64,000 nt of DNA from Methylobacterium sp. B4 (GCF_003201865.1 NZ_QJJJ01000021.1:1-64000); one strand, 5' to 3'; positions 27,185 to 36,861 are shown, counted from the first letter of the stretch. Numbers and translations are program-made. Notes: a model not told the origin generated them from the letters alone.

Positions 27185-28246
27185 TTGCCCAGGCAGTTTC
27201 CGGCCGCCCTCCTCGTCGCGCTCGCACTGGCCGCGCCGGCCCGCGCGCAGGACGCGGCCAAAGATCTTCCCAAGCCGACGGCGATCGTCTCCGACCGGGT
27301 GAAGGACGTGCCGGCCCTTAAGCCGGGCGATGTCGCCGGCCTCAAGCCCGGCACGGTGCTGTTCAGCGACCACCGCGAGGCCGCCTCGACCAATCCGGAG
27401 AGCGGGCTGATCGCCTTCGACGCGTGGCGCAAGGCGCGGGCAGCGGAAGCCGCCGCGCTGAGCCCCTGGCCCGGCTACACCGAGCCCGACTACACCCAGA
27501 CCGTGAACGGCGTCGCCAAGCAGCGCCACGAGACCCTCAAGGTCTACGTCGCGGAAGGCCGCTTCGTCGTCGCCAAGCCGCCCTCCGCCATCGACCTCTC
27601 GGCCTTCGCCGGCATCGACTTCCTGGCCAAGATGGACCCGGTGATCCGCCACAAGCGGCTCGACCCGGCGGACGCGACGCCGACCAAGGACCCGGCGGCC
27701 GCCTTCGCGAAGCGCCCGGACCGGCCCTGGTGCGGGGCGGGGGGCGTCTGCATCGAGTCGCGCTACGACCTCGAAGGCAAGCTTCCCTTGGGCGTGAAGC
27801 TCGCCAACCGGCTCGAACTCGGCACCTCGAAGAAGATCGCGGAATTCGTCTCGTTCCAGAGCGAGTTGCGGGTGCTGCCGCCGGCCGAGGCGGCGGGCCT
27901 CTCGGCGCTGACCAAGATCGAGACGCCCATGGCCGGGGGGCTCGAACAGACCATCTTCTGGGTCAACCAGATCCTGCGCTTCGGCAAGTTCCTGGCGGTG
28001 ATGCAGCCGGACCCGAACGACCCGGGCCGCACCGTGGTGACGACCTACATGGCGCTCGCCATCAAGGCCGACGTGCTCGACCGCAAGCAGGAATATGCCC
28101 GCGTGCCGGTGCTCAAGAACCTGCTTCCGGTGCAGGTGCTGATGGGCAACTCCTCGTTCAACACCGGCAGCTCGATCAGCGCAGGCGTGCCCACCTACGC
28201 CCGCAACCGCATCGTCGCCTTCGCCGACGCGCTGGCGAAGCCGTGA
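27185..28246 (+). CDS. Secreted protein of unknown function, next to PBP
   Basis: A 353-residue protein with a clear signal peptide (LLVALALAAPARAQ-D, cleavage near 22), so it is exported to the periplasm or beyond. I recognise no domain. A proline/lysine-rich start, one close cysteine pair (CGAGGVC near 182-188) and a mixed alpha/beta body are visible. The TTG start is supported by GAGG six bases upstream. It follows the penicillin-binding protein by 48 bases on the same strand, so cotranscription and a cell-wall role are reasonable guesses. A terminator lies about 140 bases downstream. Confidence 0.75.
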   Translation: MPRQFPAALLVALALAAPARAQDAAKDLPKPTAIVSDRVKDVPALKPGDVAGLKPGTVLFSDHREAASTNPESGLIAFDAWRKARAAEAAALSPWPGYTEPDYTQTVNGVAKQRHETLKVYVAEGRFVVAKPPSAIDLSAFAGIDFLAKMDPVIRHKRLDPADATPTKDPAAAFAKRPDRPWCGAGGVCIESRYDLEGKLPLGVKLANRLELGTSKKIAEFVSFQSELRVLPPAEAAGLSALTKIETPMAGGLEQTIFWVNQILRFGKFLAVMQPDPNDPGRTVVTTYMALAIKADVLDRKQEYARVPVLKNLLPVQVLMGNSSFNTGSSISAGVPTYARNRIVAFADALAKP

Positions 28247-28382
28247 GACACGTTCTTCGCTGTCACCCATTCCTCACGAAAGTGTGAGCAAAGATGTCGC
28301 TGTCACCGATGGGCAACAGACATTCGCTGGTATATTGGATAATCTATCTCGACTCGTTCCTGAGACCGCGAGTCACCTCAGC

Positions 28383-28414
28383 CGGCGCGCCTTTCGTAGG
28401 CGCGCCGCTTTTTC
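28383..28414 (+). terminator. Rho-independent terminator after the PBP operon
   Basis: A 10-bp perfect GC stem (28383-28392 with 28398-28407) with a TTCGT loop is followed by CTTTTTC. The T run is on the plus strand, so it ends rightward transcription and insulates the convergent oprB. Confidence 0.85.
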
Positions 28415-28426
28415 GTTCGGGGCCCC

Positions 28427-29924
28427 TCACGGGCTGCCCGGACCCCGGGCGAGGCCGGCCAGGGTGAACAGGTCCACCGAGAGCTTGGCGCCGACCACCA
28501 AGGCGTCGGGGATGTTCTTCGGGTAGTACGGGAAGCGGGTCTGGTCCGGATTGATGATGTATTGCAGGTTCGGCGTCAGCCGGACCGCGGGCGAAACCTG
28601 GATGCCGTAGTTCAGCTCCATCATGATCTGATGCTTCGGGATCGTGCGGAACAGGCCGAGGGAGGCTTGCGCCGCCTCGATGTTGCCGCGCGCCAGCGGG
28701 CTGAAGGCCTGCGTGTTGATGACGAAGCCCACCGTGTCGTAGGGCCGCCCGGCGAAGGTGCCGGTCTGGAGCGCGCCGACCTCCAGGAAGTAATCCTCGA
28801 CCAAGCGCCCCCCCCGTGCCCGCCATGGCGACGCCGAACAGGGTCAGGCCCTGGATGCCCTTGGGATCGGGGCGCCAGACCATCTGGTCGAAACGGGCAT
28901 AGATCCCTGAGCGGCCGAAGCGCGTCGCAGGGGAGAACCCGGTGAGCACCCGGCGCCCGCCCGCCGCATCCAGCACCGGGTCCGTGTAGTCGGAGCGGTC
29001 GACCCAGCCGCCGATGCCGTAGTTGCGGGGCAGCGCGTCGTTGGCGAAGGTGGTGGAATAGCCGAGTTCGAACGGCACGATCGCGCCGGTGGCGCCCTTG
29101 GTCGAGAAGTCGAGGCCGTTGTCGCCCGGTTGCTGGTGCAGCGGGTTCACCTCGTAGGCGCCGACGTGGAAGAACACCGTATCGGTCAGCCACGCCTTGG
29201 CGTGCCCGCCCCAGCTCGCTACCGGCCAGAAGGTGAAGTTCGAGGTCTTGAAGACGAAGGTCGGGTTTCCGCAAGCGGAATTTGTCTGAAAGTTGCAGTA
29301 GATCGGCGAGTTGAGGAAGTTGATGTTGGCCACCAAGCGCCCGACTTCGATGTCGAGCCGGTTGTCGAACAGCTTCTGCTGGTAGGAGAGCAGGGTCAGC
29401 CGCGTGGTCTGGCCGCCGCCGAAGATCTCCTGCACGCTGGTGTTGTTGCCGATGAAGTCGTCGGCGAGGTTGCGGCCGTGGCGGTTCGTGACCGCGACGT
29501 GGACCGAGCCGCCCGCGATCCCCGCCAGCCGCTGCAGGTCGGCGTCGATGCCGAAGAAGAGCTGGCCGGCATAAGCCGAGCCCTGGCGGATGCCGCCGAC
29601 CGGGTTGGCGACCGCCTGTCCCGTATAGTTGAGCAGGAACGAGAGGCCGTTGCCGAGATCGAAGGTGCCGGGCGGCAGGGCGGGGGGCGTCGCCGATTGG
29701 CCGAGCACGTCGGCCGCCGCCGCCGCGCTGCCGTCGTCGCCGAAGGTCCGCCGCGGCGGGAGGCGCCGTGCGGCCCGCCGCAGGGCCGGGCGGCGGATCG
29801 TGGCGGGCGCGCCGATCGGGACCCCGGCGAGACCCGGTTGCGCGGGCGGCTCCTGCGCCTCGGCCGCGCCCGCGAGCGCGGTGCTGAGGCCGAACGCGAC
29901 CCATGCTGCCTTTCCAGCCCTCAT
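28427..29924 (-). pseudogene. oprB: OprB-type carbohydrate porin, frameshifted
   Basis: This is an outer-membrane sugar porin. A signal peptide (ALAGAAEAQ) is followed by OprB-like barrel sequence (GNGLSFLLNYTGQAV, AGQLFFGIDADLQRL, LDIEVGRLVANINFLNSPIY). The reading frame breaks at 28808-28815, a run of eight C on the plus strand (G8 in the gene). Upstream the protein reads to VAMAGTGG; downstream similarity continues in another frame (LVEDYFLEVGALQTGTFAGR) to the stop at 28427. Deleting one G restores one continuous protein. It could be a true mutation, a phase-variable tract or an assembly error. ATG 29924 has AGGGGG six bases upstream. Confidence 0.85.
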
Positions 29925-30053
29925 TTCATTCCCCCTCACTCGACGTTTTCCCGGCCCGGTTGCTCGGACCCTGTCATGTAATCAATCATAGATTGTATTG
30001 CGGGCCGCGATCCGGGACGAAGCGGAAGCGACCGCGGTCGATCGTTGGCCCGG

Positions 30054-30076
30054 CGGCGCCGGAGGCTCCGGCGCCG
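30054..30076. terminator. Hairpin after fruA
   Basis: CGGCGCCGGA (30054-30063) pairs perfectly with 30067-30076 around GGC, 10 bases past the fruA stop. There is no T tract, so it may be a weak terminator or a processing signal between fruA and oprB. Confidence 0.45.
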
Positions 30077-30085
30077 ACCGTCCGT

Positions 30086-31798
30086 TCAGGCCGCGCGCTT
30101 CTTGAGAAGGCCGACCAGCAGGCCGGTCACCAGGGTGCCGGCGGCGAGCGCGATCAGCGCGCCCGTCACGTTGGTCACGGCATTGGGGATCGGCAGCACG
30201 AACAGGCCGCCATGGGGCACCTTCAGGGTCACGCCCGAGGTCAGGGCGATGGCCCCGGCGAGCGCGGAGCCGGCCACCATGGAGGGGATCACCCGCAGCG
30301 GGTCGGCCGCGGCGAAGGGGATCGCTCCTTCCGTGATGAAGGCGGCGCCGAGCACGGCCGCCGCGCCGCCCGCCTCGCGCTCCGGCGCGGTGAAGCGGGA
30401 CGGGAACAGGCGGGTGGCCAGCGCGATCCCGAGCGGGGGCGTCATGCCGCCCAGCATCACCGCCGCCATCGGCGCGTCGACGCCCGAGGAGAGCAGCGCC
30501 GCGGCGGAGGCGTAGGCCGCCTTGTTGATCGGCCCCCCCATGTCGACCGCCATCATCCCGCCGAGCACGAGGCCGAGCACCAGCGCGCTCGCCCCCTGCA
30601 TGCCCTTGAGCCAGTCGGTGAGCGCGGCGAGGATCGCGGCCACCGGCACGCCGACGACGTAGACCATCAGCAGGCCGGTGATGGCGGTGGCCAGCAGCGG
30701 CAGGATCAGGACGGGCTTCAGGCCCTCCAGGTTCTTATGCAGGCGGATGTGACGATTGAGGAAAGCCGTCGTGTATCCGGCGATGAAGCCTGCCGCGATG
30801 CCTCCGAGAAAGCCCGCCTGGAGATTGGCGGCCAGCATGCCGCCGATCATGCCGGGCGCGATGCCGGGCCGGTCCGCGATCGAGTAGGCGATGTAGCCGG
30901 CCAGCGCCGGGACGATCAGGGCGAAGGCCGCCTTGGCGCCGATCTCGCCGAGCGCGTAGCCGAGCGTGCCCGCGTTCTCCGGCTTCATCGCGTCGATGCC
31001 GCCGACAGCGAAGGCGAGTGCGATCAGGAGGCCGCCCGCCACCACGAAGGGCAGCATGAAGGACACGCCGGTCATCAGGTGCTTGTAGGCACCGGCCTTC
31101 TTCTCCGCCGCTTCCGGCCGCGCCGGCCCCTCCGCCTTTGCCTCGCCGCCGGCGGGCTGAAGCTGTGCCTCGGCCAGCGCGGTGGCGATCAGGCCCTTGC
31201 CGTCCCGGATCGCGGCCTTGGTGCTCGCGGCGTAGACCCGCTTGCCGGCAAAACGCCCTCGGTCGACCCCGGTATCGGCGGCAATGATCACGATGTCGGC
31301 CGCGGCGATCTCGGGCGCCGTCAGCGCGTCGCGGGCGCCGACCGATCCTTGCGTCTCCACGCGCACGTCGTGGCCGAGCGCCTGGGCCGCCGCCTGGATG
31401 CCCTCGGCCGCCATGAAGGTGTGGGCGATGCCGGTGGGGCAGGAGGTGACCGCCACGATTCTTTTGGGGCCGGCCGCGGCGGGGGAGGGGGCCTCCGCCC
31501 CGGCGCTCAGGCGATCGAACACGGCGTTGACGTCGGTGAGCACGTCCTCGAGCGCCGCCCGCGCCCGGTGCAGCGCGCCGAACCGTCCCTCGCCGAGATC
31601 GCCTTCGCCGACGAGCAGCACGGTCTTCGCCTGCGCGATGGCCGCCTCGGAGAGCGGGTTGCCGCTCGCGCCCTTGCCGCGGATCTCGAGGGCGATGGGG
31701 GTGTTGCGCCGCCCGGCCGCCCTGCGCAGGGCCTCGGCGGCGAGGACGGCGTGGGTGGAGAGGTCTCCGCCTCCCACCACGGCCAGAAGCTGTGCCAT
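30086..31798 (-). CDS. fruA: PTS fructose-specific EIIB'BC component
   Basis: A 570-residue membrane permease that phosphorylates fructose to fructose-1-phosphate during import. Residues 1-100 form a degenerate EIIB' domain without the cysteine. A second EIIB carries the active Cys120 in VTSCPTGIAHT. The rest (about 235-570) is the ten-helix EIIC channel with GGMMAVDMGGPINK and TEGAIPFAAADP motifs. AGGAGG lies seven bases before ATG 31798. The gene is intact, but it depends on FruB for phosphate, and fruB carries a stop codon. It is preceded by an inverted-repeat spacer and fruK. Confidence 0.95.
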   Translation of the reverse strand: MAQLLAVVGGGDLSTHAVLAAEALRRAAGRRNTPIALEIRGKGASGNPLSEAAIAQAKTVLLVGEGDLGEGRFGALHRARAALEDVLTDVNAVFDRLSAGAEAPSPAAAGPKRIVAVTSCPTGIAHTFMAAEGIQAAAQALGHDVRVETQGSVGARDALTAPEIAAADIVIIAADTGVDRGRFAGKRVYAASTKAAIRDGKGLIATALAEAQLQPAGGEAKAEGPARPEAAEKKAGAYKHLMTGVSFMLPFVVAGGLLIALAFAVGGIDAMKPENAGTLGYALGEIGAKAAFALIVPALAGYIAYSIADRPGIAPGMIGGMLAANLQAGFLGGIAAGFIAGYTTAFLNRHIRLHKNLEGLKPVLILPLLATAITGLLMVYVVGVPVAAILAALTDWLKGMQGASALVLGLVLGGMMAVDMGGPINKAAYASAAALLSSGVDAPMAAVMLGGMTPPLGIALATRLFPSRFTAPEREAGGAAAVLGAAFITEGAIPFAAADPLRVIPSMVAGSALAGAIALTSGVTLKVPHGGLFVLPIPNAVTNVTGALIALAAGTLVTGLLVGLLKKRAA

Positions 31799-31844
31799 GG
31801 GTTTCCTCCTCGGATTCTTTTTCGAGCTGTCCGCTGCCGCGCAT

Positions 31845-31976
31845 CCCTCTCCCCTCTGCGGGAGAGGGTGGCCCCGAAGGGGTCGGGTGAGGGATCGGCT
31901 CAGGTCTTTCCGGAAGCGTCGCTCCCCTCTCCCGCCTCGCATCCGCGAGGCACCCTTCCCCGCAGAGGGGAGAGGG
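31845..31976. repeat. Inverted-repeat spacer between fruK and fruA
   Basis: CCCTCTCCCCTCTGCGGGAG (start of a 26-base arm, 31845-31870) is complementary to 31951-31976 at 24 of 26 bases. The left arm is itself a 9-bp hairpin (CCCTCTCCC with GGGAGAGGG). This CCCTCTCCC-type element looks like the short mobile repeats seen between genes in many proteobacteria. On the plus strand it ends in CTTTTTC. Confidence 0.75.
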
Positions 31977-31989
31977 CTTTTTCACGCGC

Positions 31990-32937
31990 TCAGTCGAGCC
32001 GTTCCACCCGGATCTCCCGCGCGAGCGCCTCCACCTCCGCCCGCCCCGGCAGGTTCGCTCCCGTGCGGCTGAGCTTGCCCGCGGCGAAGGCGAGCGCCCG
32101 GCGGGCGAGGTCGGGCAGGGGCAGGCGGTCGTGCAGGCCGGCGACGAGGCCGGCGACGAGCGCGTCGCCCGCGCCGACCGTGCTCGCCACCCGCGTCGGC
32201 GGCGGCAGCGCCCGCACGGCGCCCTCGGACGAGACGAGCAGCGCGCCCTCCGCCCCGAGCGAGACGCAGACCAGGGCGATGCCCCGGCTCTGGAGTTCCC
32301 TTGCCGCGACGAGCACGTCCGCGCGTTCGGGAAGCGGGCGCCCGGCCCATTCCTCCAACTCGTGCCGGTTCGGCTTGATCGCGTCGGGCAAGCTCTCCCG
32401 CCTGGCGGCGAGTGCGGCGGCAAGCGCCGGACCGGAGGCGTCGAGGACGACGCGGGCACCGCGCCGCTTCATCTCGGCGGTGAGCCGGGCGTAGGTATCC
32501 GTGGGTGCCGAGCGCGGCAGGCTGCCGGCGAGCACCGCGAGGTCTCCTGGGCCGGTCAGGTCGGCGAGCACCGCCCGCACCGCCTCGATCGTGGAGGGGC
32601 CGATATCGAGCCCCGGCAGGTTGATGTCGGTGGTGTCGCCGCGCGAGGCGTCGAGCAGCTTGAGGTTCGTGCGCGTCTCGCCGGGAATCCAGACGAAGCG
32701 GTCGTCGATGCCCTTGGCCGCGAGAAGCTGCGAGAAGGGCGCGGCGTTGTCCTGGCCGAGCACGCCGGTGGCGGCGACCGCCAGGCCCCAATCGGCGAGG
32801 CAGCAGGCGACGTTGACGCCCTTGCCGCCGGCATCGGCCCAGACCGAGCGGGCGCGGTGGACGTGGCCGGGGGTGAGGCTGTCGAGGGTGACGGTCTGGT
32901 CGATCGCCGGGTTGAGGGTGAGGGTGACGAGGCTCAT
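31990..32937 (-). CDS. fruK: 1-phosphofructokinase
   Basis: A 315-residue PfkB/ribokinase-family kinase making fructose-1,6-bisphosphate from fructose-1-phosphate. Family marks are LNPAIDQTV at the start, GGKGVNVA (substrate site, residues about 38-45) and STVGAGDALVAG with the catalytic aspartate near residue 255. Its ATG overlaps the fruB stop by four bases (ATGA), so it would be translationally coupled to fruB. With the early stop in fruB, its expression may suffer. Confidence 0.95.
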   Translation of the reverse strand: MSLVTLTLNPAIDQTVTLDSLTPGHVHRARSVWADAGGKGVNVACCLADWGLAVAATGVLGQDNAAPFSQLLAAKGIDDRFVWIPGETRTNLKLLDASRGDTTDINLPGLDIGPSTIEAVRAVLADLTGPGDLAVLAGSLPRSAPTDTYARLTAEMKRRGARVVLDASGPALAAALAARRESLPDAIKPNRHELEEWAGRPLPERADVLVAARELQSRGIALVCVSLGAEGALLVSSEGAVRALPPPTRVASTVGAGDALVAGLVAGLHDRLPLPDLARRALAFAAGKLSRTGANLPGRAEVEALAREIRVERLD

Positions 32938-35501
32938 GCGCGCTCTCCCGTCTCAAGGGTGTCGAGGGCGCGCACGGCCGCCGCGTCCTCCTGCGCGCAG
33001 GCCTGCGCCGCGAGCGCCTTCAGTTCGGCGCTGTCGGCGGCGCGCAGGCGCGCCTTCACGCCGGGCAGGTCGCGGGGCGTCATCGAGAGCTCGTGGACGC
33101 CCAGGCCCGCGAGCAGGCAGGCCCCGAAGGGATCGCCCGCGATGCCGCCGCAGACCCCGACGAAGCGCCCGTGCCGGGCCGCGCCCTCGCAGGTCATGCG
33201 GATCAGCCGCAGCACCGCCGGGTGGAGCGAGTCGGCCTCGGGCGCCAGCTCCGTGTTCTGGCGGTCGATGGCGAGCGTGTACTGGGTGAGGTCGTTGGTG
33301 CCGATCGAGAAGAAGTCGCAGTGCCGGGCGAGCACGTCGGCCTGGATCGCGGCGGCCGGCACCTCGATCATGATGCCGAGCGGCACCTCCGGCGCGCCGA
33401 TTTCCCGGCGGATTGCCTCGCAGATCTCCCGCAGCCGCAGCACCTCCGGCACCGAGGTGATCATCGGCATCATGATCGAGAGCGGCGCGTCCTTGCCTCT
33501 CGGCGCGCCCGCCGGCACGTGGTCCTTGGCGGCGCGATAGAGGGCGCGCAGCTGCGGCTCCATCAGGTCCGGGCGGCGCAGCAGCAGGCGTGCGCCGCGC
33601 ACGCCGAGGAAGGGGTTTTCCTCACGCGGCAGGTGGAGATGGGCGACCTGCTTGTCGCCGCCGATATCGAGGGTGCGCACGATCAGCGGACGGCCCGCCA
33701 GCGCCTTCAGCATGCACGCATAGGTCGCGTACTGGTCAGCCTCGCCCGGGGTGTCGCCCCGCTCCAGGAACAGGAACTCGGTGCGCATCAGGCCGACGCC
33801 CTCCGCGCCCTGGTCGAGTGCCAGCGGCACCTGCTCGGGATTGTTGACGTTGGCGCCGATGGCGATGCGGTGGCCGTCGCGGGTCTCGGCCGGCCGCGCC
33901 CGCTCGCGGGCCTCGGCCTCGGCCTGCTCGCGCTGGCGGGCGCGCCAGCTCTCGGCGGAGGCGATGTCGGCCTCGCTCGGGTCGAGGTAGAGCCGGCCGG
34001 TGGTGCCGTCGAGGATCGCAACCGTATGGTTGGGAAGCCCCAGCAGGCCGGGCCCGCCCGCGACCGCGGCCGGAATGCCGAGCGTGCGCGCCAGGATCGC
34101 CGTGTGCGAGGTCGGCCCGCCTTGCGCGGTGGCGAGCCCGATCACCCGGGCCGGGTCGAGCCCGGCCGTGTCGGAGGGGGCGAGGTCGGGGGCGATCAGG
34201 ATGCAGGGCACGTCCGGCAGGTCGTGGCCGCTCTTCAGGGCCGGATCGATCTGCGCCAGCACCCGGCGGCCGACATCGCGCAGGTCGGCGGCGCGGGCGG
34301 CGAGAACGGGGTTGCCGAGCGCCGCGAGCCGGCCCGCCATCCGCTCCACCGCGGCGTTCCAGGCGAAGGCCACGCCGTGGCCCTCGACCATGAGCTGGCA
34401 GGCGAGCGTGATGAGGTCGGTATCCGCGATCAGCTCGCCCTGCGCGGAAAAGATGCCGGCATCGGCCTTGCCGAGGCGCCGCTCGGTGTCGTCGGCGAGC
34501 GCCCTGAGCTGCCCGCCCGTGGCGGCGAGCGCCCGGTGCAGCCGGTCGGCGCCGGAGGTCAGCGGCTCGGGCTCGTCGGGCACGCTGATCTCGGCCGCCG
34601 CCAGCACGTGCACGGGGCCGATGGCGATGCCGGGGCTGGCGCCGATGCCGGCCATCACCCGCGGCGCGTCGGCGGGGTTCCACCCGGCCACCGGGGCGGC
34701 GGCCTTCGCCGCGGCGTCCGCCGCACGCTGGGCGGCGGCCTTCTCGCCGGCGCTCAGAGACGTCACCGCGGCGCAGATTTTGGCGAGCGCCCCGGCCTCG
34801 TCGTCGCCCTCGGCCGAGATCGTCACCTCGTCGCCGCAGCGCAGGCCGAGCTGCAGCAGCGCGATCAGGTTCTTGGCATCCGCCACCCCATCGCCGTGGC
34901 GCACCTGGATGCGCGCGGCCAGCGAGCGGGCGGTCTCGACCCAGTGCGCGGCGGGCCGTGCGTGCAGGCCGGTCGGGTAATCGACGGTCCAGTCGAAGCG
35001 CTGGCGCAGGTCGCCGACGGGGCCGGAGGCAGCCGGCGCGGCGGCGTCCTCGGTCAGCGCTGCGGCGATGTCCGCCTCGCTGCCCGTGGTGCGGAGCTGT
35101 TCGAGGCGCGCCTCGTCCTGGATCAGGCGGGTGAGGCGGCGCAGCACCGTGATGTGGGTGTCCGACTGCGCGGCGATGGCGACCACGAGATGCGCGGTCT
35201 GGCCGTCGTGCCACGCGATGCCGTCCGGGATCTGGAGCACGGCGAGCCCACTCTCGCGCACGAGGTGGCGGTCGTCGACCATGCCGTGCGGGATGACGAC
35301 GCCGTGGCCGAGTTAGGTGTTCGCCACCCCCTCCCGGCGCAGCATGCTGGCGCCGTAGGCCCCGTCGATGCAGCCGGCGGCGGTGAGCAGCCCGGCGGCC
35401 TCGCGGATCGCGGCCTCCTTGCTCGCGGGGGCGGCGGCCAGGCGCACCAACAGGCGGGGCCCGGTGCGCGGGTTTGCGAAGGTCGGCGTCTGCGCGAGCA
35501 T
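32934..35501 (-). pseudogene. fruB: PTS EIIA-HPr-EI fusion FruB, interrupted by an in-frame stop
   Basis: The locus encodes the multiphosphoryl transfer protein feeding FruA: EIIA(Fru), HPr (GLHARPAA) and enzyme I (GGPTSHTAILAR phospho-histidine, ending in the PEP-binding domain). An in-frame TAA at 35313-35315 follows SMLRREGVANT. The next codons continue exactly as the family does (LGHGVVIPHGMVDDRH), so a single codon, probably for Phe, has become a stop just before the EIIA active histidine. The 782-codon remainder from ATG 35282 is open and keeps HPr and EI, but that ATG lacks a Shine-Dalgarno. Translation restart, readthrough or sequence error are the alternatives to loss of function. 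Confidence 0.88.
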
Positions 35502-35571
35502 GGCGTGCTCTCCTCCCTGTCGAGGTCGCCCCGATCGATGCGCCGGGTACGAATGTGCTGTGTTGTGCCTA

Positions 35572-35585
35572 TGAAAACGTTTTCA
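35572..35585. promoter_or_regulatory. LacI-family operator O1, upstream of fruB
   Basis: TGAAAACGTTTTCA is a perfect 14-bp palindrome with the central CG typical of LacI/FruR operators. It lies about 70 bases before the fruB start, in the fruB-fruR divergent region. Confidence 0.8.
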
Positions 35586-35672
35586 CATCCTATGTCAATC
35601 TACGTTCGGCAACAAAGTGCCGATCCCGTCTTGTCGACCCTGCTCAACGGTGGCAGAACCGCGCCATGGCAA

Positions 35673-35686
35673 TGAAAACGTTTCCC
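35673..35686. promoter_or_regulatory. LacI-family operator O2, upstream of the regulator
   Basis: TGAAAACGTTTCCC keeps the left half and centre of O1 and has a poorer right half. It lies 6 bases before the regulator ATG and 101 bases from O1, a spacing that would allow looping. Its position suggests autoregulation. Confidence 0.7.
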
Positions 35687-35691
35687 TCCCG

Positions 35692-36675
35692 ATGAGCGTC
35701 GGCATCCGCGACGTGGCCCGCGCTGCGGGCGTCTCGACGGCGACGGTCTCGCGTGCGCTCGGGCGCGGCCCCGTGAGCGACGCGGTGCGCGAGCAGGTCG
35801 AGGCGGCGGTGCGTGCCACCGGCTACCGGCCCAACCTCTCGGCCCGCCGCCTGCGCTCGAAGGCGGCGCAGACCATCGGCCTGATCGTGGCCGATATCCG
35901 CAACCCGTTCTTCACGGCGGTGAGCCGGGCGGTGGAGGACGCGGCCTATGCCGCCGGGATGCGGGTGATCCTGTGCAACACCGACGAGGATCCGGCCCGC
36001 GAGGCGATGTATCTGCGCCTGATGGAGGAGGAGCGCGTCACCGGCGTGATCTTCGCGCCCACCCGCGCGACGGCGGAGGGGCTCAAGGCGGACAGCCTGT
36101 CCTTTCCCACGGTCTTCATCGACCGCTCGGGGCTGCCCGGCGCCCATGACAGCGTGGTACTCGACAACCCGGCCGCGGCCTCGGCCCTGGTCGAGCACCT
36201 CGTCGCGCAGGGCTTCACCCGCATCGGCGGCCTGTTCGGCTCGACCAGTTCCACCGCCCGGGAGCGCCAGGCCGGCTACGAGGCGGCCATGGACCGCTCC
36301 GGCCTCACCCCGCTCGCCCGCTCCGTGGCTCCGAACGCGGCCGCGGCGGAAGCGGAAGCCGCGCGCTGGCTCGCGCAAGCCGACCGGCCCGAGGCGCTGA
36401 TCCTCTCGAACGGCCTGATCCTGATGGGGGCGGTGCGCGCGGCGCGCACCCTCGGTCTCGCCGTTCCCGCCGACCTCGCGCTCGCGGGCTTCGACAACGA
36501 GCCTTGGACCGATCTGGTCGAGCCCGGCCTCACCGTGATCGAGCAGCCGGTGGCCGAGATCGGCGCCCAGGCGATGCGCCTGTTGTTCGAGCGCATCGAG
36601 AGTCCGGGTCAGCCGGTGCGCAAGGTGACCTTGAGCGGGCGGGCGGTGCTGCGCGGCTCGACGCGGCGGGGATAG
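35692..36675 (+). CDS. LacI-family repressor of the fru genes
   Basis: A 327-residue LacI/GalR regulator. The N-terminal HTH (IRDVARAAGVSTATVSRALG, residues 4-23) and hinge helix (NLSARRLRSKAAQTIGLI) precede a periplasmic-binding-like sensor domain (VIFAPTRAT, GGLFGS, AGFDNEPWTDL). It is divergent from fruB and flanked by two near-identical palindromes, so it is the likely fructose operon repressor. The inducer is probably fructose-1-phosphate or fructose, by analogy only. ATG 35692 gives the family start; the longer frame back to 35617 runs through the operator. The regulator itself is intact. Confidence 0.9.
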   Translation: MSVGIRDVARAAGVSTATVSRALGRGPVSDAVREQVEAAVRATGYRPNLSARRLRSKAAQTIGLIVADIRNPFFTAVSRAVEDAAYAAGMRVILCNTDEDPAREAMYLRLMEEERVTGVIFAPTRATAEGLKADSLSFPTVFIDRSGLPGAHDSVVLDNPAAASALVEHLVAQGFTRIGGLFGSTSSTARERQAGYEAAMDRSGLTPLARSVAPNAAAAEAEAARWLAQADRPEALILSNGLILMGAVRAARTLGLAVPADLALAGFDNEPWTDLVEPGLTVIEQPVAEIGAQAMRLLFERIESPGQPVRKVTLSGRAVLRGSTRRG

Positions 36676-36732
36676 GGCCGATCAGCCCATCGGGGTCGAT
36701 CGGCTTCGATCGGGCGGAATGAGCGGCGCTCC

Positions 36733-36825
36733 GTCGTCGCGAGGCGCAGCCGAAGCGATCCAGGCGCTCCGCCCTCTTCGGACAGGTCGCGCAACCGGAT
36801 CGCTTCGCTGACGCTCGCGGTGACG
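36733..36825. repeat. Dispersed palindromic element, copy 3
   Basis: It begins GTCGTCGCGAGGCGCAGCCG and ends GCTGACGCTCGCGGTGACG, with the shared inner GGACAGGTCGCGCAACCGGA. It fills the gap between the convergent regulator and RND pump genes. Confidence 0.75.
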
Positions 36826-36861
36826 GCGGTGCGGATCGACCGCGTCCGAACGTTCCGTCCC

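Noticed and set aside
28284..28526. Small plus-strand frame before the oprB stop
   Set aside because: It runs through the terminator hairpin and lacks a ribosome site or family resemblance.
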